Source: Anisus vortex
Taxonomy: Eukaryota; Mollusca; Gastropoda; Planorbidae
Direction of reading: 5' to 3'
Assembly (NCBI GenBank): GCA_949126835.1
Contig: OX421494.1
Span: 310,001 to 374,000, forward strand
DNA: 64,000 nt
How positions within the stretch are numbered: position 1 is the first letter of the stretch; each line of letters starts with the position of its first letter. Made by a program: the position numbers and the translations under genes. Below the pieces are notes generated by a model. The model had not been told where the DNA came from and did no database searches. It saw only the letters and a list, made by a program, of their open reading frames with translations. Shown here piece after piece: positions 1 to 12,500 of this stretch.

Positions 1-3000
1 TTATAGCCTGCTAACTGTTATGTTATAGCCTGCTAACTGTTATGTTATAGCCTGCTAAGTTATAGCCTGCTAACTGCTATGTTATAGCCTGCTAACTGCT
101 AAGTTATAGCCTGCTAACTGCTATGTTATAGCCTGCTAACTGTTATGTTATAGCCTGCTAAGTTATAGCCTGCTAACTGCTATGTTATAGCCTGCTAACT
201 GCTAAGTTATAGCCTGCTAAAAGCTATGTTATAGCCTGCTAACTGCTATGTTATAGCCTGCTAACTGTTATGTTATAGCCTGCTAACTGTTATGTTATAG
301 CCTGCTAAGTTATAGCCTGCTAACTGCTATGTTATAGCCTGCTAACTGCTAAGTTATAGCCTGCTAACTGCTATGTTATAGCCTGCTAACTGTTATGTTA
401 TAGCCTGCTAAGTTATAGCCTGCTAACTGCTATGTTATAGCCTGCTAACTGCTAAGTTATAGCCTACTAACTGCTATGTTATAGCCTGCTAACTGCTAAG
501 TTATAGCCTGCTAACTGCTATGTTATAGCCTGCTAACAGCTGTGTTATAGCCTGCTAACTGCTATGTTATAGCCTGCTAACTGCTATGTTAGAGCCTGCT
601 AACTGTTATGTTATAGCCTGCTAACTGTTATGTTATAGCCTGCTAAGTTATAGCCTGCTAACTGCTATGTTATAGCCTGCTAACTGTTATGTTATAGCCT
701 GCTAACTGTTATGTTATAGCCTGCTAAGTTATAGCCTGCTAACTGCTATGTTATAGCCTGCTAACTGCTATGTTATAGCCTGCTAACAGCTGTATTATAG
801 CCTGCTTACTGCTATGTTATAGCCTGCTAACTGCTATGTTATAGCCTGCTAACTGTTATGTTATAGCCTGCTAACTGTTATGTTATAGCCTGCTAACTGT
901 TATGTTATAGCCTGCTAAGTTATGGCCTGCTAACTGCTATGTTATAGCCTGCTAACTGCTATGTTATAGCCTGCTAACTGCTATGTTATAGCCTGCTAAC
1001 TGCTATGTTATAGCCTGCTAACTGCTAAGTTATAGCCTGCTAACTGCTATGTTATAGCCTGCTAACTGTTATGTTATAGCCTGCTAAGTTATAGCCTGCT
1101 AACTGCTATGTTATAGCCTGCTAACTGCTAAGTTATAGCCTGCTAACTGCTATGTTATAGCCTGCTAACTGCTAAGTTATAGCCTGCTAACTGCTATGTT
1201 ATAGCCTGCTAACAGCTGTGTTATAGCCTGCTAACTGCTATGTTATAGCCTGCTAACTGCTATGTTATAGCCTGCTAACTGTTATGTTATAGCCTGCTAA
1301 CTGTTATGTTATAGCCTGCTAACTGTTATGTTATAGCCTGCTAAGTTATAGCCTGCTAACTGCTATGTTATAGCCTGCTAACTGCTATGTTATAGCCTGC
1401 TAACTGTTATGTTATAGCCTGCTAACTGTTATGTTATAGCCTGCTAAGTTATAGCCTGCTAACTGCTATGTTATAGCCTGCTAACTGTTATGTTATAGCC
1501 TGCTAACTGTTATGTTATAGCCTGCTAAGTTATAGCCTGCTAACTGCTATGTTATAGCCTGCTAACTGCTATGTTATAGCCTGCTAACAGCTGTGTTATA
1601 GCCTGCTAACTGCTATGTTATAGCCTGCTAACTGCTATGTTATAGCCTGCTAACTGTTATGTTATAGCCTGCTAACTGTTATGTTATAGCCTGCTAACTG
1701 TTATGTTATAGCCTGCTAAGTTATAGCCTGCTAACTGCTATGTTATAGCCTGCTAACTGCTATGTTATAGCCTGCTAACTGCTATGTTATAGCCTGCTAA
1801 CTGCTATGTTATAGCCTGCTAACTGCTATGTTATAGCCTGCTAACTGCTATGTTATAGCCTGCTAACTGTTATGTTATAGCCTGCTAAGTTATAGCCTGC
1901 TAACTGCTATGTTATAGCCTGCTAACTGCTAAGTTATAGCCTGCTAACTGCTATGTTATAGCCTGCTAACTGCTAAGTTATAGCCTGCTAACTGCTATGT
2001 TATAGCCTGCTAACAGCTGTGTTATAGCCTGCTAACTGCTATGTTATAGCCTGCTAACTGCTATGTTATAGCCTGCTAACTGTTATGTTATAGCCTGCTA
2101 ACTGTTATGTTATAGCCTGCTAACTGTTATGTTATAGCCTGCTAAGTTATAGCCTGCTAACTGCTATGTTATAGCCTGCTAACTGCTATGTTATAGCCTG
2201 CTAACTGTTATGTTATAGCCTGCTAACTGTTATGTTATAGCCTGCTAAGTTATAGCCTGCTAACTGCTATGTTATAGCCTGCTAACTGTTATGTTATAGC
2301 CTGCTAACTGTTATGTTATAGCCTGCTAAGTTATAGCCTGCTAACTGCTATGTTATAGCCTGCTAACTGCTATGTTATAGCCTGCTAACAGCTGTGTTAT
2401 AGCCTGCTAACTGCTATGTTATAGCCTGCTAACTGCTATGTTATAGCCTGCTAACTGTTATGTTATAGCCTGCTAACTGTTATGTTATAGCCTGCTAACT
2501 GTTATGTTATAGCCTGCTAAGTTATAGCCTGCTAACTGCTATGTTATAGCCTGCTAACTGCTATGTTATAGCCTGCTAACTGCTATGTTATAGCCTGCTA
2601 ACTGCTATGTTATAGCCTGCTAACTGCTATGTTATAGCCTGCTAACTGCTATGTTATAGCCTGCTAACTGCTAAGTTATAGCCTGCTAACTGCTATGTTA
2701 TAGCCTGCTAACTGCTATGTTATAGCCTGCTAACTGCTATGTTATAGCCTGCTAACTGTTATGTTATAGCCTGCTAACTGTTATGTTATAGCCTGCTAAC
2801 TGTTATGTTATAGCCTGCTAACTGCTATGTTATAGCCTGCTAACTGTTATGTTATAGCCTGCTAACTGTTATGTTATAGCCTGCTAACTGTTATGTTATA
2901 GCCTGCTAACTGTTATGTTATAGCCTGCTAACTGTTATGTTATAGCCTGCTAAGTTATAGCCTGCTAACTGCTATGTTATAGCCTGCTAACTGCTATGTT

Positions 3001-5124
3001 ATAGCCTGCTAACAGCTGTGTTATAGCCTGCTAACTGCTATGTTATAGCCTGCTAACTGCTATGTTATAGCCTGCTAACTGTTATGTTATAGCCTGCTAA
3101 CTGTTATGTTATAGCCTGCTAAGTTATAGCCTGCTAACTGCTATGTTATAGCCTGCTAACTGCTATGTTATAGTCTGCTAACTGCTATGTTATAGCCTGC
3201 TAACTGCTATGTTATAGCCTGCTAACTGCTATGTTATAGCCTGCTAACTGCTATGTTATAGCCTGCTAACTGCTATGTTATAGCCTGCTAACTGCTATGT
3301 TATAGCCTGCTAACTGCTATGTTATAGCCTGCTAACTGTTATGTTATAGCCTGCTAACTGTTATGTTATAGCCTGCTAACTGCTATGTTATAGCTTTCTA
3401 ACTGTTATGTTATAGCCTGCTAACTGTTATGTTATAGCCTGCTAACTGTTATGTTATAGCCTGCTAACTGTTATGTTATAGCCTGCTAACTGTTATGTTA
3501 TAGCCTGCTAACTGTTATGTTATAGCCTGCTAACTGCTATGTTATAGCCTGCTAACTGTTATGTTATAGCCTGCTAACTGCTATGTTATAGCCTGCTAAC
3601 TGTTATGTTATAGCCTGCTAACTGTTATAGCCTGCTAACTGTTATGTTATAGCCTGCTAACTGTTATGTTATAGCCTGCTAACTGTTATGTTATAGCCTG
3701 CTAACTGTTATGTTATAGCCTGCTAACTGTTATGTTATAGCCTGCTAACTGCTATGTTATAGCCTGCTAACTGTTATGTTATAGCCTGCTAACTGTTATG
3801 TTATAGCCTGCTAACTGCTATGTTATAGCCTGCTAACTGTTATGTTATAGCCTGCTAACTGTTATGTTATAGCCTGCTAAGTTATAGCCTGCTAACTGCT
3901 ATGTTATAGCCTGCTAACTGCTATGTTATAGCCTGCTAACTGCTATGTTATAGCCTGCTAACTGTTATGTTATAGCCTGCTAACTGCTATGTTATAGCCT
4001 GCTAACTGTTATGTTATAGCCTGCTAACTGTTATGTTATAGCCTGCTAAGTTATAGCCTGCTAACTGCTATGTTATAGCCTGCTAACTGCTATGTTATAG
4101 CCTGCTAACTGCTATGTTATAGCCTGCTAACTGCTATGTTATAGCCTGCTAACTGCTATGTTATAGCCTGCTAACTGCTATGTTATAGCCTGCTAACTGC
4201 TATGTTATAGCCTGCTAACTGCTATGTTATAGCCTGCTAACTGCTATGTTATAGCCTGCTAACTGCTATGTTATAGCCTGCTAACTGCTATGTTATAGCC
4301 TGCTAACTGCTATGTTATAGCCTGCTAACTGCTATGTTATAGCCTGCTAACTGCTATGTTATAGCCTGCTAACTGCTATGTTATAGCCTGCTAACTGCTA
4401 TGTTATAGCCTGCTAACTGCTATGTTATAGCCTGCTAACTGCTATGTTATAGCCTGCTAACTGTTATGTTATAGCCTGCTAACTGTTATGTTATAGCCTG
4501 CTAAGTTATAGCCTGCTAACTGCTATGTTATAGCCTGCTAACTGCTATGTTATAGCCTGCTAACTGCTATGTTATAGCCTGCTAACTGCTATGTTATAGC
4601 CTGCTAACTGCTATGTTATAGCCTGCTAACTGCTATGTTATAGCCTGCTAACTGCTATGTTATAGCCTGCTAACTGCTATGTTATAGCCTGCTAACTGCT
4701 ATGTTATAGCCTGCTAACTGTTATGTTATAGCCTGCTAAGTTATAGCCAGCTAACTGCTATGTTATAGCCTGCTAACTGTTATGTTATAGCCTGCTAACT
4801 GTTATGTTATAGCCTGCTAAGTTATAGCCTGCTAACTGCTATGTTATAGCCTGCTAACTGCTATGTTATAGCCTGCTAACTGCTATGTTATAGCCTGCTA
4901 ACTGCTATGTTATAGCCTGCTAACTGCTATGTTATAGCCTGCTAACTGCTATGTTATAGCCTGCTAACTGCTATGTTATAGCCTGCTAACTGCTATGTTA
5001 TAGCCTGCTAACTGCTATGTTATAGCCTGCTAACTGCTATGTTATAGCCTGCTAACTGCTATGTTATAGCCTGCTAACTGCTATGTTATAGCCTGCTAAC
5101 TGCTATGTTATAGCCTGCTAACTG
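1..5124. repeat. 22-bp satellite array with higher-order structure
   Basis: About 240 head-to-tail copies of a 22-bp unit built around TATAGCCTGCTAACTG, with ending variants CTATG, TTATG and CTAAG. A shortened 15-bp form (GTTATAGCCTGCTAA) is interspersed throughout. A rarer variant containing CAGCTGTG or CAGCTGTA occurs at 537, 787, 1213, 1588, 2014, 2389 and 3013. The interval series 426, 375, 426, 375 shows an 801-bp higher-order repeat between about 1213 and 2814. From about 4000 to 5110 the array is more homogeneous. Every frame is stopped, so it is not coding. The array begins at or before the window edge and ends in CTAACTGC at 5124. Confidence 0.97.
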
Positions 5125-6227
5125 CATGAATAAGCTGAAGATTGGAAGGGGTGTGTGTGTGGGGGGGGGGGGCTATTCGGTGAAACTTCCTGCCCAAGAG
5201 TTTTCGATTATAACATGACGTTTGAATGGGGACACGTCACAGCTAGCTGATTTTCAATACACATTCCTAAGCCCTAGTTTGCTTTAAACCGTGGGATCTA
5301 GCCCAAATATACACAGGAAATAAACAATCTGATCCTACAAGTAGTGGATACTGAAAAATGGCTAATTGTTGTATTTTTTTTATTCAGTTAATATTTTCAG
5401 GTCTTTTGCTGTAACCAGCCAGTCGACCCCACCCCTCTCTTCAATTTCTCTCTCTCCATTACCTACTAATATCTTTTGTTGTGGTTTATTTGGGGCCCAT
5501 CGGGTAGCCTAGCTTACTTTAAATAAGTAGGCCTATAGACCACACTATAGACTATAGTCATTGTGATAGTAATTTTTAGTGATGGTAGAGAAAGCTCTCT
5601 TGAATTTTAGCAGCAGAAGTAGTAGATTCAAGAGTTGATTGTTAAATCTTAAAGTTCAAAGGGAGACTTTATCTGGCACCAACCAACTTGAACGTAGGAC
5701 GCAATAATCTTCTTTATAGAAGGAGCGTCTGTAATATATATAAGATAAGTTGTGTTGGTTCTTTAAATTCTGCAAAGAAAAAATTCCAACCAAACAAATG
5801 TAATAAAAATCCAAATACATTTTATTCTTCTATTTGAGATATAATTGTGACTTTTATTTAGAACTATTTACAATATCACAAAAGAAAAAGTCTAATGATA
5901 TGAACATTGGAAGCCATTTAAACAAGCTTGGGACAAAAAATATGTAATGTGATTTTATCTACTCACAGATATGTTATTTTATTTAAACAAGAAAGTTCAA
6001 CTGATATTGATATCTAGAGGATTTACCAAGTATTTCAACTGTGTAGATAATTAACAAAGAGCCTAAAACTACATACAGACCAAACATGGTATTAAGGATA
6101 TTATTTCAAATCTTTTGTTCAAAAGGCACATAGTGAAACAATTAAAACCATTGAGAAAATAAAACTTATTATCAACTGATCTCCTAAAGTAAGGTAATAA
6201 AAACATTAAGTAAGTAAATTACCCTTC
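5125..6227. other. non-genic AT-rich stretch
   Basis: No coding exon seen. It holds a (GT)n tract running into about 12 G at 5151-5172, a CT-rich run near 5440, and one copy of a dispersed palindromic repeat at 5694-5750 described separately. Confidence 0.6.
5694..5750 (-). repeat. dispersed palindromic repeat, copy 1
   Basis: Reading the minus strand, this copy contains ATTACAGACGCTCCTTC, then TATAAAGAAGATTATTGCG, then TCCTACG. CTTCT-TATA-AGAAG forms a small hairpin. The same core recurs at 58629-58710 (plus), split at 41192-41214 and 41822-41850 (plus), and diverged at 6811-6870 (minus). Flanks here carry an imperfect inverted repeat, with ACCAACTT on one side and the complement GTTGGT on the other, so it may be a very small MITE. 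No transposase is assignable. Confidence 0.6.
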
Positions 6228-6484
6228 TGACCAAACTGATCATAGGGCTGGTGAAGCAGCATTCACCAGTTTCTGTGGCCATGGCATATGAGGGGATGTG
6301 TTGCCAGCACAATGCCCATCCACATTCACTTTACCCCAACTAGTGTCAGGTACCCATCAGAGCTGGATAGACTCAAGGGCACCCTCAAGTCCCGGGAAAA
6401 AATTCTAGCCTGCACTAGGATTCAAACCCAGGACCTTCGGATCGCCAGTCAAACTCGCTGCCGCTCGGCCACCGTACCACACAG
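6228..6484 (-). mobile_element. tRNA-derived SINE, near full length
   Basis: On the minus strand the head reads like an RNA polymerase III promoter: TGGCCGAGCGGC fits an A box, and GGGTTTGAATCC about 35 bases later fits a B box, as in a Ser/Leu-type tRNA. A body follows, containing one copy of the AGTCTAYCCAGCTCTGATGG segment, and a tail containing CTATGATCAGTTTGGTCAG. Related copies lie at 9716-9790, 47432-47668 and 51241-52213. The short reading frame over it on the plus strand is incidental. Confidence 0.85.
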
Positions 6485-6683
6485 AACATTATCACAGGCT
6501 AATGAGCTCATATGCTAGTCTACACAATTGAGATATCAGTACAAGTACTAGCAAGGAGTATAATCCAAAGTATAATGCAATAGTTTATCATTAAAAATAT
6601 TTGTAAAAAAACTGATTCAAATGTGGTCCTTAGAGTTTAGTTCACACATCAAGTTCGTTATGGGCACAGAGTACAAAAAATGT

Positions 6684-6795
6684 CTAGTCATATGGTCAGT
6701 ACTCAGGACTGTTGGTGTGACAATTGGAACAAGAAATGGCTAGTCATATGGTCAGTACTCAGGACTGTTGGTGTGACAATGCAGGTTTAAAATTG
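6684..6795. repeat. 56-bp tandem duplication
   Basis: Two near-identical copies, starting at 6684 and 6740 with CTAGTCATATGGTCAGTACT. A third, diverged copy of the dispersed palindromic repeat follows at 6811-6870, with AATAATCTTCTTTCTAGAAG. No gene is seen between 6485 and 7200. Confidence 0.9.
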
Positions 6796-7200
6796 CCACA
6801 GTCTAGGGGTGCTGGACGAAATAATCTTCTTTCTAGAAGGAAAATCTGTAGCTTATCAAATAAAGTTATCTACAGAGTATCTGGAATGTTCTTTTCTTCA
6901 ACTAAAATCTCTTTTACATTTTGTACAAAATATTTACATGCATATAAAACATTGGTCCCCATGACATTTTATCTTATTTAAAATGGCAGTAATCACTGGG
7001 AATGATTAAAACTATCAAGGCTCATGAGTATGAAATGAAGTAAGTGAGTTAGTAGCTAGAAGAAAACAGCCTCTTTTTGGCCTGCATTTATTTGACCTTG
7101 ATGGAAAGATCTTTGAAATGTGCAAAGAAGAACATGCATAATACTAATTCAAACATTTAGCTTTAACCAATTGAAATTGCTATTAGAGTCCTATTTTGTC

Positions 7201-7456
7201 CCTTTAGGCCAATTCTTCTCTACACTTTAGGCTGTAGGCCAATTCTTCTCTACACTTTAGGCTGTAGGCCAATTCTTCTCTACACTTTAAGCTGTAGGCC
7301 AATTCTTCTCTACACTTTAGGCTGTAGGCCAATTCTTCTCTACATTTTAGGCTGTAGGCCAATTCTTCTCTACATTTTAGGCTGTAGGCCAATTCTTCTC
7401 TACATTTTAGGCTGCAGGCAAATTCTTCTCTACTTTTTAGGCTGTAGGCCAAGTTT
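7201..7456. repeat. 30-bp minisatellite
   Basis: About 8.5 copies of a unit containing CCAATTCTTCTCTACA and TTTAGGCTGTAGG. Thirty is a multiple of three, so the minus strand reads open as a ten-residue repeat, but there is no non-repetitive coding flank and I do not treat it as a gene. Confidence 0.95.
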
Positions 7457-8103
7457 ATAAAAACCAAAAAGCGTTTTTTTCTGCTCTCAAACCATATTCA
7501 AAATTATAGAAATAAAAAATATTTACCGGTACTTAAAATTTACACAAGGAGAAGAAAGGATTAATTTGTTCTGCCATTATCATTAATATACAGTAGCAAT
7601 AAATTGTACAGGAATATTTAATATTGAATGGAAAGAGTGTTATAATCTGTATAAGTATAATCCTAATATAATTTATAGATCAACATGGAGGTCGGCAAAG
7701 TGAGAAAGGATAACTTACTTTTTATCACTATAAAAATATAACAATAACAATACTAAAATAATGGCCGTGTCCTTTCTTGTGGTAAAATTTTAAAAACAAA
7801 ATCTTGTATTTTGATTGGTGAATACTTTTGGAAATATGGTTTCAAGAATAAAGTCAAAGAATTTTTTTTTCTAAACGAGCTAGTGCTTAGGCTACTATTG
7901 TAAACACATAAAAATAATTTTTTAAAATTGTTACATTTATATTATTTTATGAAATCATAGCATTTTTTAAAACTCAGAAATAATTTTATCAAATTTGAAC
8001 ATTTCCGACAATTTCTGACATTTCTTTCAATGTCAATTTCTGAAAATATCACATTTGTCTGATTAATCATCACAGAGACATCTTGCATCAGATGTAACTA
8101 TTG
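7457..8103. other. AT-rich stretch, possible meteorin 3' UTR/flank
   Basis: No coding potential or recognisable element. It lies just beyond the 34-bp minisatellite that follows the meteorin stop codon, so the transcript's 3' end may be here. I found no AATAAA on the minus strand close to the array, so the polyadenylation site is unplaced. Confidence 0.4.
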
Positions 8104-9258
8104 GCACAGTTTGTTCATGTAGATGTAGTGTATTGAGGCACAGTTTGTTCATGTAGATGTAGTGTATTGAGGCACAGTTTGTTCACATAGATGTAGTGTA
8201 TTGAGGCACAGTTTGTTCATGTAGATGTAGTGTATTGAGGCACAGTTTGTTCACGTAGATGTAGTGTATTGAGGCGCAGTTTGTTCATGTAGATGTAGTG
8301 TATTGAGGCACAGTTTGTTCATGTAGATGTAGTGTATTGAGGCACAGTTTGTTCATGTAGATGTAGTGTATTGAGGCACAGTTTGTTCATGTAGATGTAG
8401 TGTATTGAGGCACAGTTTGTTCATGTAGATGTAGTGTATTGAGGCACAGTTTGTTCATGTAGATGTAGTGTATTGAGGCACAGTTTGTTCATGTAGATGT
8501 AGTGTATTGAGGCACAGTTTGTTCATGTAGATGTAGTGTATTGAGGCACAGTTTGTTCATGTAGATGTAGTGTATTGAGGCACAGTTTGTTCATGTAGAT
8601 GTAGTGTATTGAGGCACAGTTTGTTCATGTAGATGTAGTGTATTGAGGCACAGTTTGTTCACGTAGATGTAGTGTATTGAGGCACAGTTTGTTCATGTAG
8701 ATGTAGTGTATTGAGGCGCAGTTTGTTCATGTAGATGTAGTGTATTGAGGCGCAGTTTGTTCATGTAGATGTAGTGTATTGAGGCGCAGTTTGTTCATGT
8801 AGATGTAGTGTATTGAGGCGCAGTTTGTTCACATAGATGTAGTGTATTGAGGCACAGTTTGTTCATGTAGATGTAGTGTATTGAGGCGCAGTTTGTTCAT
8901 GTAGATGTAGTGTATTGAGGCGCAGTTTGTTCATGTAGATGTAGTGTATTGAGGCACAGTTTGTTCATGTAGATGTAGTGTATTGAGGCACAGTTTGTTC
9001 ATGTAGATGTAGTGTATTGAGGCGCAGTTTGTTCATGTAGATGTAGTGTATTGAGGCGCAGTTTGTTCATGTAGATGTAGTGTATTGAGGCGCAGTTTGT
9101 TCATGTAGATGTAGTGTATTGAGGCACAGTTTGTTCATGTAGATGTAGTGTATTGAGGCACAGTTTGTTCATGTAGATGTAGTGTATTGAGGCACAGTTT
9201 GTTCATGTAGATGTAGTGTATTGAGGCACAGTTTGTTCATGTAGATGTAATGTAGTGA
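8104..9258. repeat. 34-bp minisatellite abutting the meteorin stop codon
   Basis: About 34 copies of a unit containing CACAGTTTGTTCATGTAG and ATGTAGTGTATTGAGG, with CAC/CGC and CATG/CACG/CACA variants. The last, degenerate unit (about 9222-9258) overlaps the end of the meteorin reading frame. Read on the minus strand, the gene's final codons and TGA match the TACATCTACATGA of every unit. The array is therefore a reiteration of the stop-codon/3'UTR junction and would be transcribed as 3' UTR. Confidence 0.95.
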
Positions 9259-9547
9259 GAGCACTCAGTGAAATGCTGAGCATCCCTCCAGTCCTGCAGG
9301 GTCATGGTACATTTTAAAGTTAATGATCGCAGTCTTTTTCTCCCAGTCATCAGGAAATCTCCAGAACTTTTTTGTATTCCGCATTGAGTGGGCACGGTAA
9401 TGTGACCAGTAAGGTATTGGTCTGAGCGACGGACACGGTAAAACATTTCAGGTTCCCGTTGATGAATGACCTGTTTGATAGCCAGAGTCAAGGTGGACGT
9501 AGACGAGATGTTGTTATGTTTTACATCCTTCAGAGCGGCAATAATAA
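9237..9547 (-). CDS. METRN: meteorin-like exon 4 (terminal)
   Basis: The acceptor reads CTTTACTCTGTACAG on the minus strand. The exon begins with TT completing a GTT valine codon and runs 102 further codons to TGA at 9239-9237. It contains TQCGIQKSSGDFLMTG, which matches the family's RCG...GxFLFxG segment, then LKCT and FTECS, the last two conserved cysteines. The final residues HYITST and the stop are encoded by the first, degenerate unit of the 34-bp minisatellite. Confidence 0.9.
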
Positions 9548-12500
9548 CTGTACAGAGTAAAGAATATTAGTGTCAATTTTTCATGAAAAAATAAATATAT
9601 TAATGAAAAATGTATCTATGTAAATCAGAAGGATTCTGTAATGATTCTAAAACATGGAGTATACTGAAAATATTACTTCATTACCAATATGTAAGTAAAG
9701 TAATGTAAAGGGGAGTCTGACCAAATTGATCATAGGGCTAGTGAAGCAGCGTTCACCAGTATCTGTGGCCATGGCATACTAGGGGATTGTGTGGCGTAGA
9801 AAATTGTACAAGCCATGGAAGTGGAAGGAGATATCAGAAAAAGTACATTTCTCTTTACAAACATTCAGTAATAGAAAATTATTAATGAGATAAAGTTGAA
9901 ACACAGTGGACTTATTTTCTATGACGCAGCAGAGATAAAGTTGAAACACAGTGGACTTATTTTCTATGACGCAGCAGAGATAAAGTTGAAACACAGTGGA
10001 CTTATTTTCTATGACGCAGCAGAGATAAAGTTGAAACACAGTGGACTTATTTTCTATGACGCAGCAGAGATAAAGTTGAAACACAGTGGACTTATTTTCT
10101 ATGACGCAGCAGAGATAAAGTTGAAACACAGTGGACATATTTTCTATGTGGCAGCAGAGATAAAGTTGAAAAAAATAAAATAAAATTCATTGATTTCCTT
10201 TATTTAATCAACATGATGGTCAACATGCACTGGGAAGTATTTATTGAGAGCCACTAGTGATAGAAGTTGATATAGAAATGGCTGGACTGCTGGAGATAAC
10301 TAAATAAGAGTTCAACTTAGATAAAAACATGGACATTTTTAAACCTGTCATATTACCATAGACCAACATAAAAAAAAAAAAAAAAAAAAACTTTCACTCT
10401 AGTGATAAAAAGAAACTTTAACAAATATTTACCATAGTCCATTGAACAGTAAGCATCTAAAACTTCTTCTTTTGTGCATGGCCTACATTCTGAAAAGAAT
10501 TGGGTTAATAATTGACCTACTTTTATAACAATTCAGGTCTATTTTCTGAGTTCATTAGCTAAACAGTACAGTAGTACAATTGCTAATCAATTTTGATAAA
10601 GAATTTACTAATGTGATACAGAAATTGTCTAGATGATACATATTTATGTACATACACATTAAATGCAGGGGCGAAGCCAGAATTTTTTCCAGGGGGGGGG
10701 CTGAACTTTTACGTGACAAATATTTTCCAAATTTTTTGCAATTTTAGCGCTCATTTTACAAAAAAATATTTCTTTAAAAATTCCAGGAGGATGGCTTAGC
10801 CCCCCTCAGCCCCCCCCCCTTCCCTGTGGCTTCGCCCCTGATTAAATGTGTTGCCATTATGAACATATTAATTACTCACCATCATAAACAGTTGACAAAC
10901 TGCTATCTAGCTTTTCAATATCATAGAAAATTTCTATTTTTGGCACCGAGTGGATATGATGAATCACAAATGTCTCAATGAATAAATGCAGGGATTCTGG
11001 TGTCTTTGAAAATATACAGAACTCTTCATTGGTGGCATTCTGTGTCAACACCTTGGTCTTAATTTCTTGAAGTCTGTAGTTCTTAGCAACTTCTGTCTCT
11101 TGGGTCACTTTGACTTGACTGCTGTCCGACTCCACCAGGAAACATGCCCTTGATGGCCCTTGGAATAGGGGCTTCAATTCCAAACGAAGTGCCCCATCAG
11201 CCCCAAACCAAGTAATAGATCCACTGTTACAAATGAGGTCCAATGTATAGATAGCTTGTGGGTTATTGATGTCACTGCAAAGATAATATAGATTCAATGA
11301 AGATAAATCCGAATTAATTTAAATAAACATTTCCCCTGCAATTTAACATTCCTAATAACAAAATTGTAATCCTTTTTAATGCTTCAATATTGTACAATTG
11401 GTTATGTCTTTATTGATCCTCAGCACTAAGTTTTTGGGTCAAAAGACAATTTCCTTTTAAATCTCTTCCATGAATACATTTGTGTATCATACAGAACCTA
11501 AACAACATACACAACAGAACCTAAACAACATACACAACAGAACCTAAACAACATACACAACAGAACCTAAACAACATACACAACAGAACCTAAACAACAT
11601 ACACAACAGAACCTAAACAACATACACAACAGAACCTAAACAACATACACAACAGAACCTAAACAACATACACAACAGAACCTAAACAACATACACAACA
11701 GAACCTAAACAACATACACAACAGAACCTAAACAACATACACAACAGAACCTAAACAACATACACAACAGAACCTAAACAACATACACAACAGAACCAAA
11801 CCTAATGCAGAGTGATTTCTTGAAATCTGGTTTTGAAAATAGATCCCTTATAACGCTAACACTCCCAAAAATTGTGCTCAAAAATTTGTTTTTACCCTCT
11901 AGAAAATCTAATAAAGCCTTTTTTCTATAGGCTATTATTTTCCCTCTCTGTGTAGCAACTAAAGGCAAAGACAACACCTACAAACAAGGAATTAAACAGA
12001 ATAGAATTAGGATTCTGTGGATTTCTATAAGGTTGACTATCAGTACAAAAAAAAATATTAAAAAATGAGCAGGCTAAGCAAGAAATCTATTGTATTAGAT
12101 GACTGTAGGCTAAGGCTAAGGCATTTGCTGAATTAATGTACAATGTATTAGTGTACTGTAAAGCACTTGTTGAATTAATTTACCAGTGTAAACATTAGTG
12201 TACTGTAAGGCACTTGTTGAATTAATTTACCAGTGTAAACATTAGTGTACTGTAAGGCACTTGTTGAATTAATTTACCAGTGTAAACATTAGTGTACTGT
12301 AAGGCACTTGTTGAATTAATTTACTAGTGTAAACATTAGTGTACTGTAAGGCACTTGTTGAATTAATTTACCAGTGTAAACATTAGTGTACTGTAAGGCA
12401 CTTGTTGAATTAATTTACCAGTGTAAACATTAGTGTACTGTAAGGCACTTGTTGAATTAATTTACTAGTGTAAACATTAGTGTACTGTAAGGCACTTGTT

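Noticed and set aside
1..5124. CRISPR-like appearance of regular short repeats
   Set aside because: There are no unique spacers. The units are contiguous satellite repeats in a eukaryotic genome.
6288..6518. Short ATG frame on the plus strand at 6288
   Set aside because: It overlaps a minus-strand SINE including its polymerase III boxes, so it is not a gene.
7204..7467. Reading frame with a ten-residue CREELAYSLK-type repeat
   Set aside because: It arises from a 30-bp minisatellite with unit length divisible by three and has no non-repetitive coding flank or gene context.
9779..10183. Repeat-rich reading frames on both strands
   Set aside because: They come from the 45-bp minisatellite in a meteorin intron. 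Openness on both strands follows from unit length.
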